From contig NZ_CP060295.1 of assembly GCF_014302995.1 (NCBI RefSeq), positions 496,001-560,000 of the forward strand: a stretch of DNA of 64,000 nt, in the 5' to 3' direction. Both the position numbers and the translations under genes were made by a program. The notes below the pieces were generated by a model. It made no database searches, was not told the DNA's origin, and worked only from the letters and a program-made list of their open reading frames with translations. Positions 9,757 to 17,295 of the stretch are shown here, one piece after another. This stretch comes from Variovorax sp. PAMC26660 (GTDB taxonomy: Bacteria > Pseudomonadota > Gammaproteobacteria > Burkholderiales > Burkholderiaceae_C). The stretch's first letter is position 1; each line of letters opens with the position of its first letter.

Positions 9757-10620
9757 TCAGGCGGCGGCGCTGCCGGCCAGGATGACCGAATGCAGTTCGC
9801 CGCTGAATTCGCGCACGTCGTCCATCACGGTGATGTTGCGACGCAGCAGCCAGTTGTAGCCGAGCACGGCGGGCACGGCCACGGCCAGGCCGATGGCGGT
9901 CATGATGAGCGATTCGCCCACGGGGCCTGCCACTTTGTCGATGGAGGCCTGGCCGGCGATGCCGATGGCGGTGAGGGCGTGGTAGATGCCCCAGACGGTG
10001 CCGAAGAGGCCGACGAAGGGTGCCGTGGAGCCCACGGTGGCCAGCAGCGACATGCCGTTGCTCAGGCGCCTTTGCACGCGCTCGGTGGCGCGGTGGATGC
10101 ACAGGTCGACGAAGTCGGCAAAGTCGACCTTGCCGCGCAGGCCGTCGTGCTTTTTGGTGGCGTGCACGCCGGCATCGGCGATGAAGCGGAAGGGGCTGCC
10201 TTCGGCGAGCTTCTCTGTGCCGGCCTGCACGGTTCGCTCGTTCCAGAACTCGTTGTCCACTTCCTTGGCCTGGCGGCCCATGCGCATCTGCTCGAGCAGT
10301 TTGGTGACGATCACGTACCAGCTGCCCATGGACATGATCGCCAGGATGGCCAGCACAGCCTTGGCCACCAGGTCGCTTTGCGCCCACAGGGCGCCTATGC
10401 CGTAGGGGTTGTCGACTTTGGTGGTCGCGGCTGTTGCGGGCATCGGCGCAGGTGCGGGCACGGCGACGGGCGCTGCAACGGATGCTGCAGTGCCTGCGTC
10501 TTGCGTCGTCGGCGCGGCGCCGGACGGGGCATCAGCGGCGTGCGAAGCACTCGTCAGGCAGAAGGCCAGAACCAACGGAACAACGGGGGCGAACAGCCTA
10601 GCGAGAAGCGATTTCTTCAT
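9757..10620 (-). CDS. exbB: ExbB-type MotA/TolQ/ExbB proton channel protein with extended N-terminus
   Basis: A 287-residue inner-membrane subunit of the TonB energiser. The N-terminus is a cleavable-looking signal (MKKSLLARLFAP to SHAAD) followed by an Ala/Pro-rich periplasmic stretch, as in the long ExbB class. The core has a first helix at about 90-112 and the channel helices at about 192-215 (LATVGSTAPFVGLFGTVWGI, the family signature) and 235-258. GGAG lies six bases before ATG 10620. It begins only 39 bases after the PLP-enzyme gene, linking the energiser to the degradation genes. Confidence 0.93.
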   Translation of the reverse strand: MKKSLLARLFAPVVPLVLAFCLTSASHAADAPSGAAPTTQDAGTAASVAAPVAVPAPAPMPATAATTKVDNPYGIGALWAQSDLVAKAVLAILAIMSMGSWYVIVTKLLEQMRMGRQAKEVDNEFWNERTVQAGTEKLAEGSPFRFIADAGVHATKKHDGLRGKVDFADFVDLCIHRATERVQRRLSNGMSLLATVGSTAPFVGLFGTVWGIYHALTAIGIAGQASIDKVAGPVGESLIMTAIGLAVAVPAVLGYNWLLRRNITVMDDVREFSGELHSVILAGSAAA

Positions 10621-10659
10621 GAGTGTCTCCAACAAAAAAACAGAACAGGTGCGCTGAGA

Positions 10660-11853
10660 TCAAGCGACCCGCGCATCCGGCGGGCCGCCTGCATGCCAGC
10701 CACGGGTCTTTCCCCACACGGCATGCACACCGGAGCCGGCGCCGCGCACGACGTGGTAACGGTCATAAGGGGCTGCGGTCATGCAGGCGTGGTGCGGCAG
10801 GATGCGCACGCGGCTGCCGACGGGCAGCGCATCGAACATCGCCCGCGCTTGCCCATTGCTGGCAATCAGGCCGTGCTCCTGATGAAGTTCGGCCACACGA
10901 AATCCGGTCAGTGGCGCACCGCCGTCCTCATCGCAAACCAGCCCGTAGCCAAGGTCGCTACGGAACTCGGCGCCCGAACTGTCCTTCGACAAGGCCAGCG
11001 CGCCGGCATCGATCAGCACGCGGCCCGACCGCGGGTTGTGGCCGATGACGGTGGCCAGCACCGACAGCGCGATGTCCTCGAACCCGCAGATGCCGCGCGC
11101 GGCCTGGTCCAGATCGAAGAAGGTGTAGACGCCGGGGCGCATCTCGGTCACGCCGTCGAGCCGTTCGGCGCATACCGCCGTGGGCGTGGCGCCCACGCTG
11201 ACGGTGTCCACCGTGAAGCCGGCCGCGCGCAGGCGCCCGGCCGCTTGCACCGCGCCGGCACGCTCGGTTTCGGCAATGGCGCGGATCGCGTCCAGCCCCT
11301 CGGCGTGATAGCTGTGGCCGGCATGCGTCAGCACGCCCGCGAAAGAGAACACCTCGCTGTGCTGCACTTCGCGTGCGACGGCCAGCAGTTCGGCATCGTC
11401 CGGCGCAATGCCGCCACGGCCACCGCCGGTGTCGATCTCTACCAGCATCCGGAACGAGGCATCCAGCGCACGCGCACGAGCCGCCGCGGCGCGGACCGTC
11501 TCGACCCGGTCCGCCAGCAGCGTCACCCGCGCGCCGTGCGTGCGCTGGATGCGCGCAAGCGCGTCGATCTTGCTCGCGCAGATGCCCACCGCATAGCTCA
11601 GGTCCGTGAAGCCGTGGGATGCGAAATAGTCTGCTTCGGCCACGGTCGACACCGTGATGCCGCCGCCCTGCCCGCGCGTGGCCAGGCGCGCCACTTCGGC
11701 CGACTTGGAGGTCTTCAGATGCGGGCGCAGCGCCACGCCGTGGTTCGCCGCGCGCCGGGCCATCGCCTCGCAATTGCGCTCGAGCACCGCGCTGTCGAGC
11801 AACAGCGCCGGCGTCGCAAGCTCCGCAAGCTTCATCTGTGCGGACGGCTTCAT
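10660..11853 (-). CDS. DSD1 / D-threonine-aldolase-like fold-type III PLP enzyme
   Basis: A 397-residue pyridoxal-phosphate enzyme of the alanine-racemase-N fold. Known members dehydrate D-serine or cleave D-3-hydroxy amino acids, so a D-amino acid is the likely substrate. The PLP lysine is K47 in RPHLKTSKS, and the metal site is the C-terminal His-x-Cys, H355 and C357, in PHHACMT. His-x-Cys is the zinc pair described for eukaryotic D-serine dehydratase, which favours dehydratase chemistry over aldolase. The ATG at 11853 overlaps the stop of the hydrolase fusion by four bases (ATGA). Its place behind peptide-hydrolase genes suggests it destroys a D-residue set free from the imported substrate (inference). 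Confidence 0.87.
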   Translation of the reverse strand: MKPSAQMKLAELATPALLLDSAVLERNCEAMARRAANHGVALRPHLKTSKSAEVARLATRGQGGGITVSTVAEADYFASHGFTDLSYAVGICASKIDALARIQRTHGARVTLLADRVETVRAAAARARALDASFRMLVEIDTGGGRGGIAPDDAELLAVAREVQHSEVFSFAGVLTHAGHSYHAEGLDAIRAIAETERAGAVQAAGRLRAAGFTVDTVSVGATPTAVCAERLDGVTEMRPGVYTFFDLDQAARGICGFEDIALSVLATVIGHNPRSGRVLIDAGALALSKDSSGAEFRSDLGYGLVCDEDGGAPLTGFRVAELHQEHGLIASNGQARAMFDALPVGSRVRILPHHACMTAAPYDRYHVVRGAGSGVHAVWGKTRGWHAGGPPDARVA

Positions 11854-14228
11854 CGCGCGCTTCCGAGCTGGGCCATCATCCGGTCGACCTCTTCGGCCAC
11901 GCGGTTCACGAAAGGCGGCAGCAGCACGAGGCTCATGTGATCGGCCCCCGCCACTTCGTGCGAGCGGCCGTGCGAAGACAGCGCCGCATGCGCCTGCTGA
12001 AAGCTCGGCCACCGCTTCTGGATGGCGGTCGCACTGTCGGAGCCGGCCGGCAGTTGCACCGGCGCCCACAGCACGGCGAGCGGACGGGCGCCCAGGTCGA
12101 CAACGGCTGCGGCCTGGCGGGCGACGTGGGGAAGGCCCTCGATCTCGCGCGCCATCGTGTCGATCGATTCGGGCGTGAAGGTCGCGGTCAGTTGCTGCAC
12201 GACATGGGGCATGTCGGCAAAGATGGCGCCGGCCATCGCCAGCTCCGGCGGCGGCGGACCGCCTTCCTGGAATTTCACCCGCTTGTCGCGCTCCATGGCG
12301 ACTTGCGCCGTCGGCATTTCGCCGATCTCCTCGAACTGGTCCGGGTGGCTGGCATCGAGCATCACCAGCCCGACCACCTGCTCCGGGTACAGGCCGGTGT
12401 AGACGCGCATCAGCAGGCCGCCCAGCGAATGGCCGATCAGCACGATCGGGCCGGTCACGCCGGCTGCGGCCAGCAGCGCATGCAGGCGGTGCGCATTGCG
12501 CTGCGCGTCGAAGGGTGCGCCGTCGATGTCGCTCCAGCCCATGCCGGGGCGGTCGTAGCTGACCACCGGGTACTTCGCCGACAGCACCTGCTGTATCCGC
12601 GCGTAGATCGGCGAGGCGCAGCCGCCACCGGCTTCGATCACAAGGGTGGGCTGCAAGGCATCGGCCGGTGCAGGGCCGCTGCGTTGCAGGTGCATCCTCA
12701 GCCCGTCGATCGTGTGCAACTCGCCGGGTGCCGGCATGGCGAACGGGTGCGCTGCCGGCTGGTCGCCGCGTTGCGGCGCCTCCACGCGCGGCCAGTAGTC
12801 GAGGTCGCGCACGCGGTACGGCAGCGTGGCGAAGTCGTTGCTCATCGCGCCCGGTGTCGAGACATACAACACCGCCTTCGCGAGGGGCGCGAACTGGGCA
12901 TGGAAGTGCTGCGCCGACTTGACGACGATCAGCTTCTTGCCTGCAAGGTCGATGCCCAGGCCCGTGAACAGGTCGGGCGAGAACACCTGGTTGCGTTTGC
13001 TGATGAGCACGATGTCCAGACCGTGATCAGCCTGCACCCACACGCTGGGCCCGAGGGCCGTACGCATCCCGGCGGTGAGGCCGCCTTGCGTGTAGTCGTC
13101 GTGCACGGCCTTGACCGTCACGCGCAGATCGACGGGGTCGCCCGACGCCGGACCGCACTTGCCGCCCAGCCGAAGGTCGAATGTGGCGCCGACGCCCGCG
13201 TCGCGGCACAGCTGGACCGCACCCAGGTCCCAGAAGGCGCCGATGGCGACGTCGGCAATGTTGCGCTCGATCAGCGCACGCAGGATGAAGGTGCTGTCGC
13301 TGGTCGCCCCACCACCGGCGTTGTCGGCGATGTCGGCCAGCACCACGGGGCCGCCCTCGGTGCCCGACGCTTCGCTCAATGCCTCGTCGACCGACAGCAC
13401 GGGCGCGCCGATCAGGTGGCGCAGGTTCCAGAACGCACGCCCCAGTTCGTCGGCCACTGCCGCGGCCAGCGCGGGATCGTTGTCGGTCACCACCCACAGC
13501 TTGGCGCCGGCCTCGGGCACGTCGGCCCATGGGAAGCCGTGACCGAGCGAGACCGAGAGCACGCCCGGGCGTTGCTCGCAGGCCTGCATGCGGCGCACGA
13601 AGCCGGCCATCGGTTCGCGCGTGGTGTGCCACAGGCCGACCATGCGGCAGTCGTGCACGGCCATGACCGGCTTCACGCGGCCCTGCGCGGCATCGACCAC
13701 GATGCGGGTCAGCTCGCGCATGCGCAGCAAGGCATCCGTGTGCGGATATTCCTTGTAGCCGACGATGACGTCGGCCGCGCCCAGCATCTGCTGCGTGAGG
13801 TGGCAATGCAGGTCGAGCTCGACACCGATCGGCACTTTCGGCCCGACGAGGGCACGCACGCGCGAGATCAGGTCGCCTTCGCAATCGTCATAGCCGTCAG
13901 CCACCATCGCGCCGTGCAGCACCAGGATGACGCCGTCCACCGGACCGGCTTCGGTCAGGTCGGAAAGGATCTCGTCGCGCAGGCTTTCGTAGACCTCGCG
14001 CACGGTGCGCCCGAGCGGCTGCGCAAAGGCCAGCAGGCTCTCGACCATTTCGTGGCCCTCGGCTGCGAGCCACCGGCGCAGCTCGGCCGGAAACATGCCA
14101 TAGCCGACCGAATCGCGCGTACTGGCATCGCCATGGAAGATGCCGTATTCGCGAAAGCTGCCCCATCCGGTGGGGGCCGAGACGAAGGTGTTGGTTTCGG
14201 TGGCAAGGGAGGCGGTAAAGAACTTCAT
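11850..14228 (-). CDS. M81 (MlrC-like) metallopeptidase fused to an alpha/beta hydrolase
   Basis: A 792-residue two-domain enzyme in one uninterrupted frame. Residues 1 to about 482 form a complete M81 peptidase: zinc ligands D139 and H141 (ELDLHCHL) and H163 (YKEYPHTD), with the 22-residue H-to-H spacing of MlrC, then the C-terminal MlrC domain that ends at PYRVRDLDYWP as stand-alone members do. A linker of about 20 residues leads to an alpha/beta hydrolase (about 503-792) with nucleophile S601 in GHSLGG, strand motif SYDRPGMGWS and catalytic-type H764 in GADH. M81 proteins alone are about 490-530 residues, so the fusion is unusual. It overlaps both neighbours by ATGA. No signal peptide is seen, so it acts in the cytosol. 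Substrate cleavage order is unknown. Confidence 0.9.
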   Translation of the reverse strand: MKFFTASLATETNTFVSAPTGWGSFREYGIFHGDASTRDSVGYGMFPAELRRWLAAEGHEMVESLLAFAQPLGRTVREVYESLRDEILSDLTEAGPVDGVILVLHGAMVADGYDDCEGDLISRVRALVGPKVPIGVELDLHCHLTQQMLGAADVIVGYKEYPHTDALLRMRELTRIVVDAAQGRVKPVMAVHDCRMVGLWHTTREPMAGFVRRMQACEQRPGVLSVSLGHGFPWADVPEAGAKLWVVTDNDPALAAAVADELGRAFWNLRHLIGAPVLSVDEALSEASGTEGGPVVLADIADNAGGGATSDSTFILRALIERNIADVAIGAFWDLGAVQLCRDAGVGATFDLRLGGKCGPASGDPVDLRVTVKAVHDDYTQGGLTAGMRTALGPSVWVQADHGLDIVLISKRNQVFSPDLFTGLGIDLAGKKLIVVKSAQHFHAQFAPLAKAVLYVSTPGAMSNDFATLPYRVRDLDYWPRVEAPQRGDQPAAHPFAMPAPGELHTIDGLRMHLQRSGPAPADALQPTLVIEAGGGCASPIYARIQQVLSAKYPVVSYDRPGMGWSDIDGAPFDAQRNAHRLHALLAAAGVTGPIVLIGHSLGGLLMRVYTGLYPEQVVGLVMLDASHPDQFEEIGEMPTAQVAMERDKRVKFQEGGPPPPELAMAGAIFADMPHVVQQLTATFTPESIDTMAREIEGLPHVARQAAAVVDLGARPLAVLWAPVQLPAGSDSATAIQKRWPSFQQAHAALSSHGRSHEVAGADHMSLVLLPPFVNRVAEEVDRMMAQLGSAR

Positions 14229-15907
14229 GCGTGGGTCTCTTGGCGTGAAAAGTGGATGTGTCGGGTGCGCAGGCTGTCCAGCCGCAGGCCGACGACACGG
14301 CCTGCACTGCGCTCGATGTTGAGAACGCTGCTGCCGCCAAGGGCCGCCAGCATCGGGTCGCTCGAAGTGAAGGTCATCACGTCGTGCGACAGGGCTTGCA
14401 GGCGACCGATCTGGCGGCCATGTCGGCCTTGGACCGTCATCTGCAATGCGTCGTCCGTGCGTTCGATCTGCGCGCTCGCGTCCAGATCGGCACTGCGGTA
14501 GTCGCCGCACAGCTGCGGTGCCAGCCATGCGATGTCGGGTGCCGTTGCGGGCAGGCGCTCGAAGCGCTGCAGGTGCCCGCCCTCGCGCAGCGCCAAGGTG
14601 TCGGGCGCGTGCGTGGCGCCGACACCGGACACATCGAGTTCGAGGGCGTTGATGGCCAGGTCTTGCGCGGCCAGCCACAGGCCGTCCTTTCGCTGGCGCA
14701 GCGGCAATGCGGTGAAGCCCTGCCACGACAGGCCCAGCTTGCCCGAGACATCGGCAAAGCCGATCACGCTGCCGGTCGCCGGCGCGTGGTAACGCTGGCC
14801 GACCAGCGCGGGGAAGGCGTTGGCCGGGGTGCGTTCTTCGGGCGGTTCGGGCAATGCGTCGGCCAGCAGCAGGTCGATCAGTTGATACGCGAGGGCCGGT
14901 GGAGACACTGCGGCACCGTTCGCCATGACCATGATGTCCAGGCTGTGGGCCGGCACCGTGAGCATCTGCGACGTGCCGCCGATCACGCCGCCCGCGTGAT
15001 GGATCACTTCGACGCCGCGATAGGTGTGCCGGAACAGCCCGAGGCCATAGGGCACCACGGCGCCGGAAGACAGCGTGGTCGGCGCCAGCATCTGCGCCCA
15101 GCTGCTCGCGCTGCCCACGGTCTTGTGGCTGCAGCGCAGGTGCGCGAGCCAGCGCAGCATGTCGTCGAGCGTCGAGACCAGCGAGCCGCCGCCTTCGAGT
15201 TCACAGGGGTAGATGCCGCGCTGCCACTGCCCGCCCGATGCGGGCACGTAGAGACCGGCGAGGCCGGCGCGCACATCGAGGTCGCTGGCCACCGACTCGG
15301 TGTCGGCCATGCCCATCGGCTCGAAGATGCGCGCCTTCATGAACGCATCGAAGCCCTGTCCGCTCACGCGCTCGATGATCTTCGCCAGCATGAAATAGGC
15401 GCCGTTGCTGTAGACCATGCGCGTGCCGGGCTCGAAGTTCAGCTCGTTCTGGCTGGCCATCGCGGGCAGGCCCAGCCCCCGTGGCTGAAGCGCCAGGCCG
15501 TTCACGATGCACCACAGTTCGTCATGGCCGCGCCAGCCGCCCGTGTGGTTCATCAGTTGACGCAGCGTGGGGCCGTCCGCGCCCAGTTGCGGCAGCTCTG
15601 GCAGGTGCTTTTGCACCGCATCGTCGATGTGAAGGCAACCGTCTTCGGCGAGCAGCAGCACGGCCAGTGCCGTGAAGTGCTTGCTCGTCGAGGCGATGCG
15701 CATGCGTGTGCGCGGCGTGTTGGCCACGCCCTGTTCGAGGCTGGCCATGCCGACGCCGCGGCGGTACAGCGACCTGCCGTTCTGCGCGATGCCGATGACA
15801 AGGCCGGGGGCATCGCTGCGGTTGAAGGGCTGCAGCAGCGCATCGATGGCGGCAAGGCCGGAAGTCGAAATGGGTTCGGACATGGAGAAGAGAGGTCGGA
15901 TCGACAT
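14225..15907 (-). CDS. serine hydrolase, class C beta-lactamase/DD-peptidase family (MlrB-like role)
   Basis: A 560-residue serine hydrolase with all three family motifs: S73-x-x-K76 (STSK), Y166-S-N168 and H304-A-G306. The first about 350 residues are the beta-lactamase-like domain; residues about 370-560 form extra C-terminal beta-rich domains as in D-aminopeptidase (DAP)-type enzymes. No obvious signal peptide is present. The start at 15907 lies nine bases after the stop of the MFS gene; ATG 15883 is a shorter alternative, and neither has a strong ribosome-binding site. By position beside an M81 enzyme and an MFS gene it parallels MlrB of the microcystin pathway, which cleaves a linear peptide; D-aminopeptidase activity is equally possible. 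Confidence 0.88.
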   Translation of the reverse strand: MSIRPLFSMSEPISTSGLAAIDALLQPFNRSDAPGLVIGIAQNGRSLYRRGVGMASLEQGVANTPRTRMRIASTSKHFTALAVLLLAEDGCLHIDDAVQKHLPELPQLGADGPTLRQLMNHTGGWRGHDELWCIVNGLALQPRGLGLPAMASQNELNFEPGTRMVYSNGAYFMLAKIIERVSGQGFDAFMKARIFEPMGMADTESVASDLDVRAGLAGLYVPASGGQWQRGIYPCELEGGGSLVSTLDDMLRWLAHLRCSHKTVGSASSWAQMLAPTTLSSGAVVPYGLGLFRHTYRGVEVIHHAGGVIGGTSQMLTVPAHSLDIMVMANGAAVSPPALAYQLIDLLLADALPEPPEERTPANAFPALVGQRYHAPATGSVIGFADVSGKLGLSWQGFTALPLRQRKDGLWLAAQDLAINALELDVSGVGATHAPDTLALREGGHLQRFERLPATAPDIAWLAPQLCGDYRSADLDASAQIERTDDALQMTVQGRHGRQIGRLQALSHDVMTFTSSDPMLAALGGSSVLNIERSAGRVVGLRLDSLRTRHIHFSRQETHA

Positions 15908-15916
15908 GAAGATGTG

Positions 15917-17293
15917 TCAGGCAGCAGGCTGCAGCGTTCGCACCAGGCGCACGAAAGAGCCCTCGGTCGCGCGCAGCATCAAGGCGCCCACGCCGCTGGT
16001 GACCAGCGTGACGGCAACGACGGCCAGCGCCAGCCCGTTGGGCGAGCTGGCCTTGACGGCATCGGACAACATGCCGATGGCCAGCGGGCTCAGAACGGCG
16101 AAGGGCAGCATCGCGAGCGCCAGTGCAGCCAGCACGCGGGCGCGCAGGTGCGGCGGGCTGATGTCCTGGAGCACGTTGGGCGACAGGATCGAGCCGCCGA
16201 TCAGCGGCACCAGCACCAGTGCCTGCAGCACGTACACGTCCATCGGCGAACGCACGAACAGCAGCAGCACCGACAGCGACGCCGCCGTGACCAGGCCCAG
16301 CGCGATCATGCGCAGCGCCGCGGCGGGCCCGACGACGCGCTGCGCAAAGCGCATGGAGCCGACGCCCAGCACCGCACCGCCGAGTATTCCCGCGAGCGCG
16401 GCAAGGCCGATGCCCCGCCCCATGTCGGCCGGCGCGACACCGAACTGGCGCACCATGATGATCGGGATCCAGGTGTCGAGCGCGATCAATCCGATCGACG
16501 CCAAGCCGAGGCCGACGACGATGCCGCCCAGAGTGCGCCAGTTCGTGCGCAGGTAGTCGCCGTAGCCGATGGTGTGCGCCTCTTGTGCCACCGGGCGCGG
16601 GTCGCGGGCGCGCCGGGGCCAGCGCGTCGTCAGCAACAGCAGCACGACCGGCACCGCGCCGGTGCTCATGACGAAGAACACCAGGCGCCAGGTTTCCATC
16701 CCCTGCAGCGACACGGGCAGCAGGTGCCGCACGCCGTCGACCACTGTCACGATGACACCGCCCAGGATCGAGCCGAGCGCGCTGCCGAACAGGAGCGACA
16801 GCGCATACACGGCATTGGCCAGCACACGCTGCGCACGCGGAAACAGCTCGGGGATCAGGCTGTTGACGATCGGGTTCACACCGGCCTCGCCCACACCCAG
16901 GCCGATCGACGCGATGAACAGCATGGTGTAGTTCGGCGCCAGGCCGCGCATCGCTGTGGCGGCGCTCCACAGCACGACGCAGGCGGCGAGCACATAGCGG
17001 CGGTCGTAGCGGTCGCTCAGCCAGGCCAGCGGCAAGGTCGCCAGGGTCGTGAACAATGTCAATCCGACGCCCCGAAGCAAGCCCAGTTGCGTGTCGGACA
17101 GTCCGAGCGTGATGCGCACAGGCTCGGCCAGGAGGTTGAAGATCATCAGGTCGATCGCCCCCAGCAGTGCCGCGACGATCAGCACCGCCAGGCCATACCA
17201 GGCGCTCGCCGATGCCCGCTCACGCGCAGCGACCGGGACGGCGGACGAGGCTTGCACCGCCGGCTCGCCAGCGATCGATACCGGATTCGACAT
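15917..17293 (-). CDS. MFS transporter of the peptide/D-residue locus
   Basis: A 458-residue inner-membrane major facilitator with about 12 hydrophobic helices. Loop 2-3 carries PLAWLSDRYDRRYVL and helix 5 region carries GVGEAGVNPIVNSLIPELFP, the motifs of the spinster/ACS-like MFS group. The N-terminal 28 residues are polar. It is placed between the outer-membrane receptor gene (stop two bases before its start) and the serine hydrolase. It is therefore the probable step that carries the substrate, taken up by the TonB receptor, across the inner membrane. The analogue in microcystin clusters would be MlrD. Confidence 0.9.
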   Translation of the reverse strand: MSNPVSIAGEPAVQASSAVPVAARERASASAWYGLAVLIVAALLGAIDLMIFNLLAEPVRITLGLSDTQLGLLRGVGLTLFTTLATLPLAWLSDRYDRRYVLAACVVLWSAATAMRGLAPNYTMLFIASIGLGVGEAGVNPIVNSLIPELFPRAQRVLANAVYALSLLFGSALGSILGGVIVTVVDGVRHLLPVSLQGMETWRLVFFVMSTGAVPVVLLLLTTRWPRRARDPRPVAQEAHTIGYGDYLRTNWRTLGGIVVGLGLASIGLIALDTWIPIIMVRQFGVAPADMGRGIGLAALAGILGGAVLGVGSMRFAQRVVGPAAALRMIALGLVTAASLSVLLLFVRSPMDVYVLQALVLVPLIGGSILSPNVLQDISPPHLRARVLAALALAMLPFAVLSPLAIGMLSDAVKASSPNGLALAVVAVTLVTSGVGALMLRATEGSFVRLVRTLQPAA

Positions 17294-17295
17294 CT

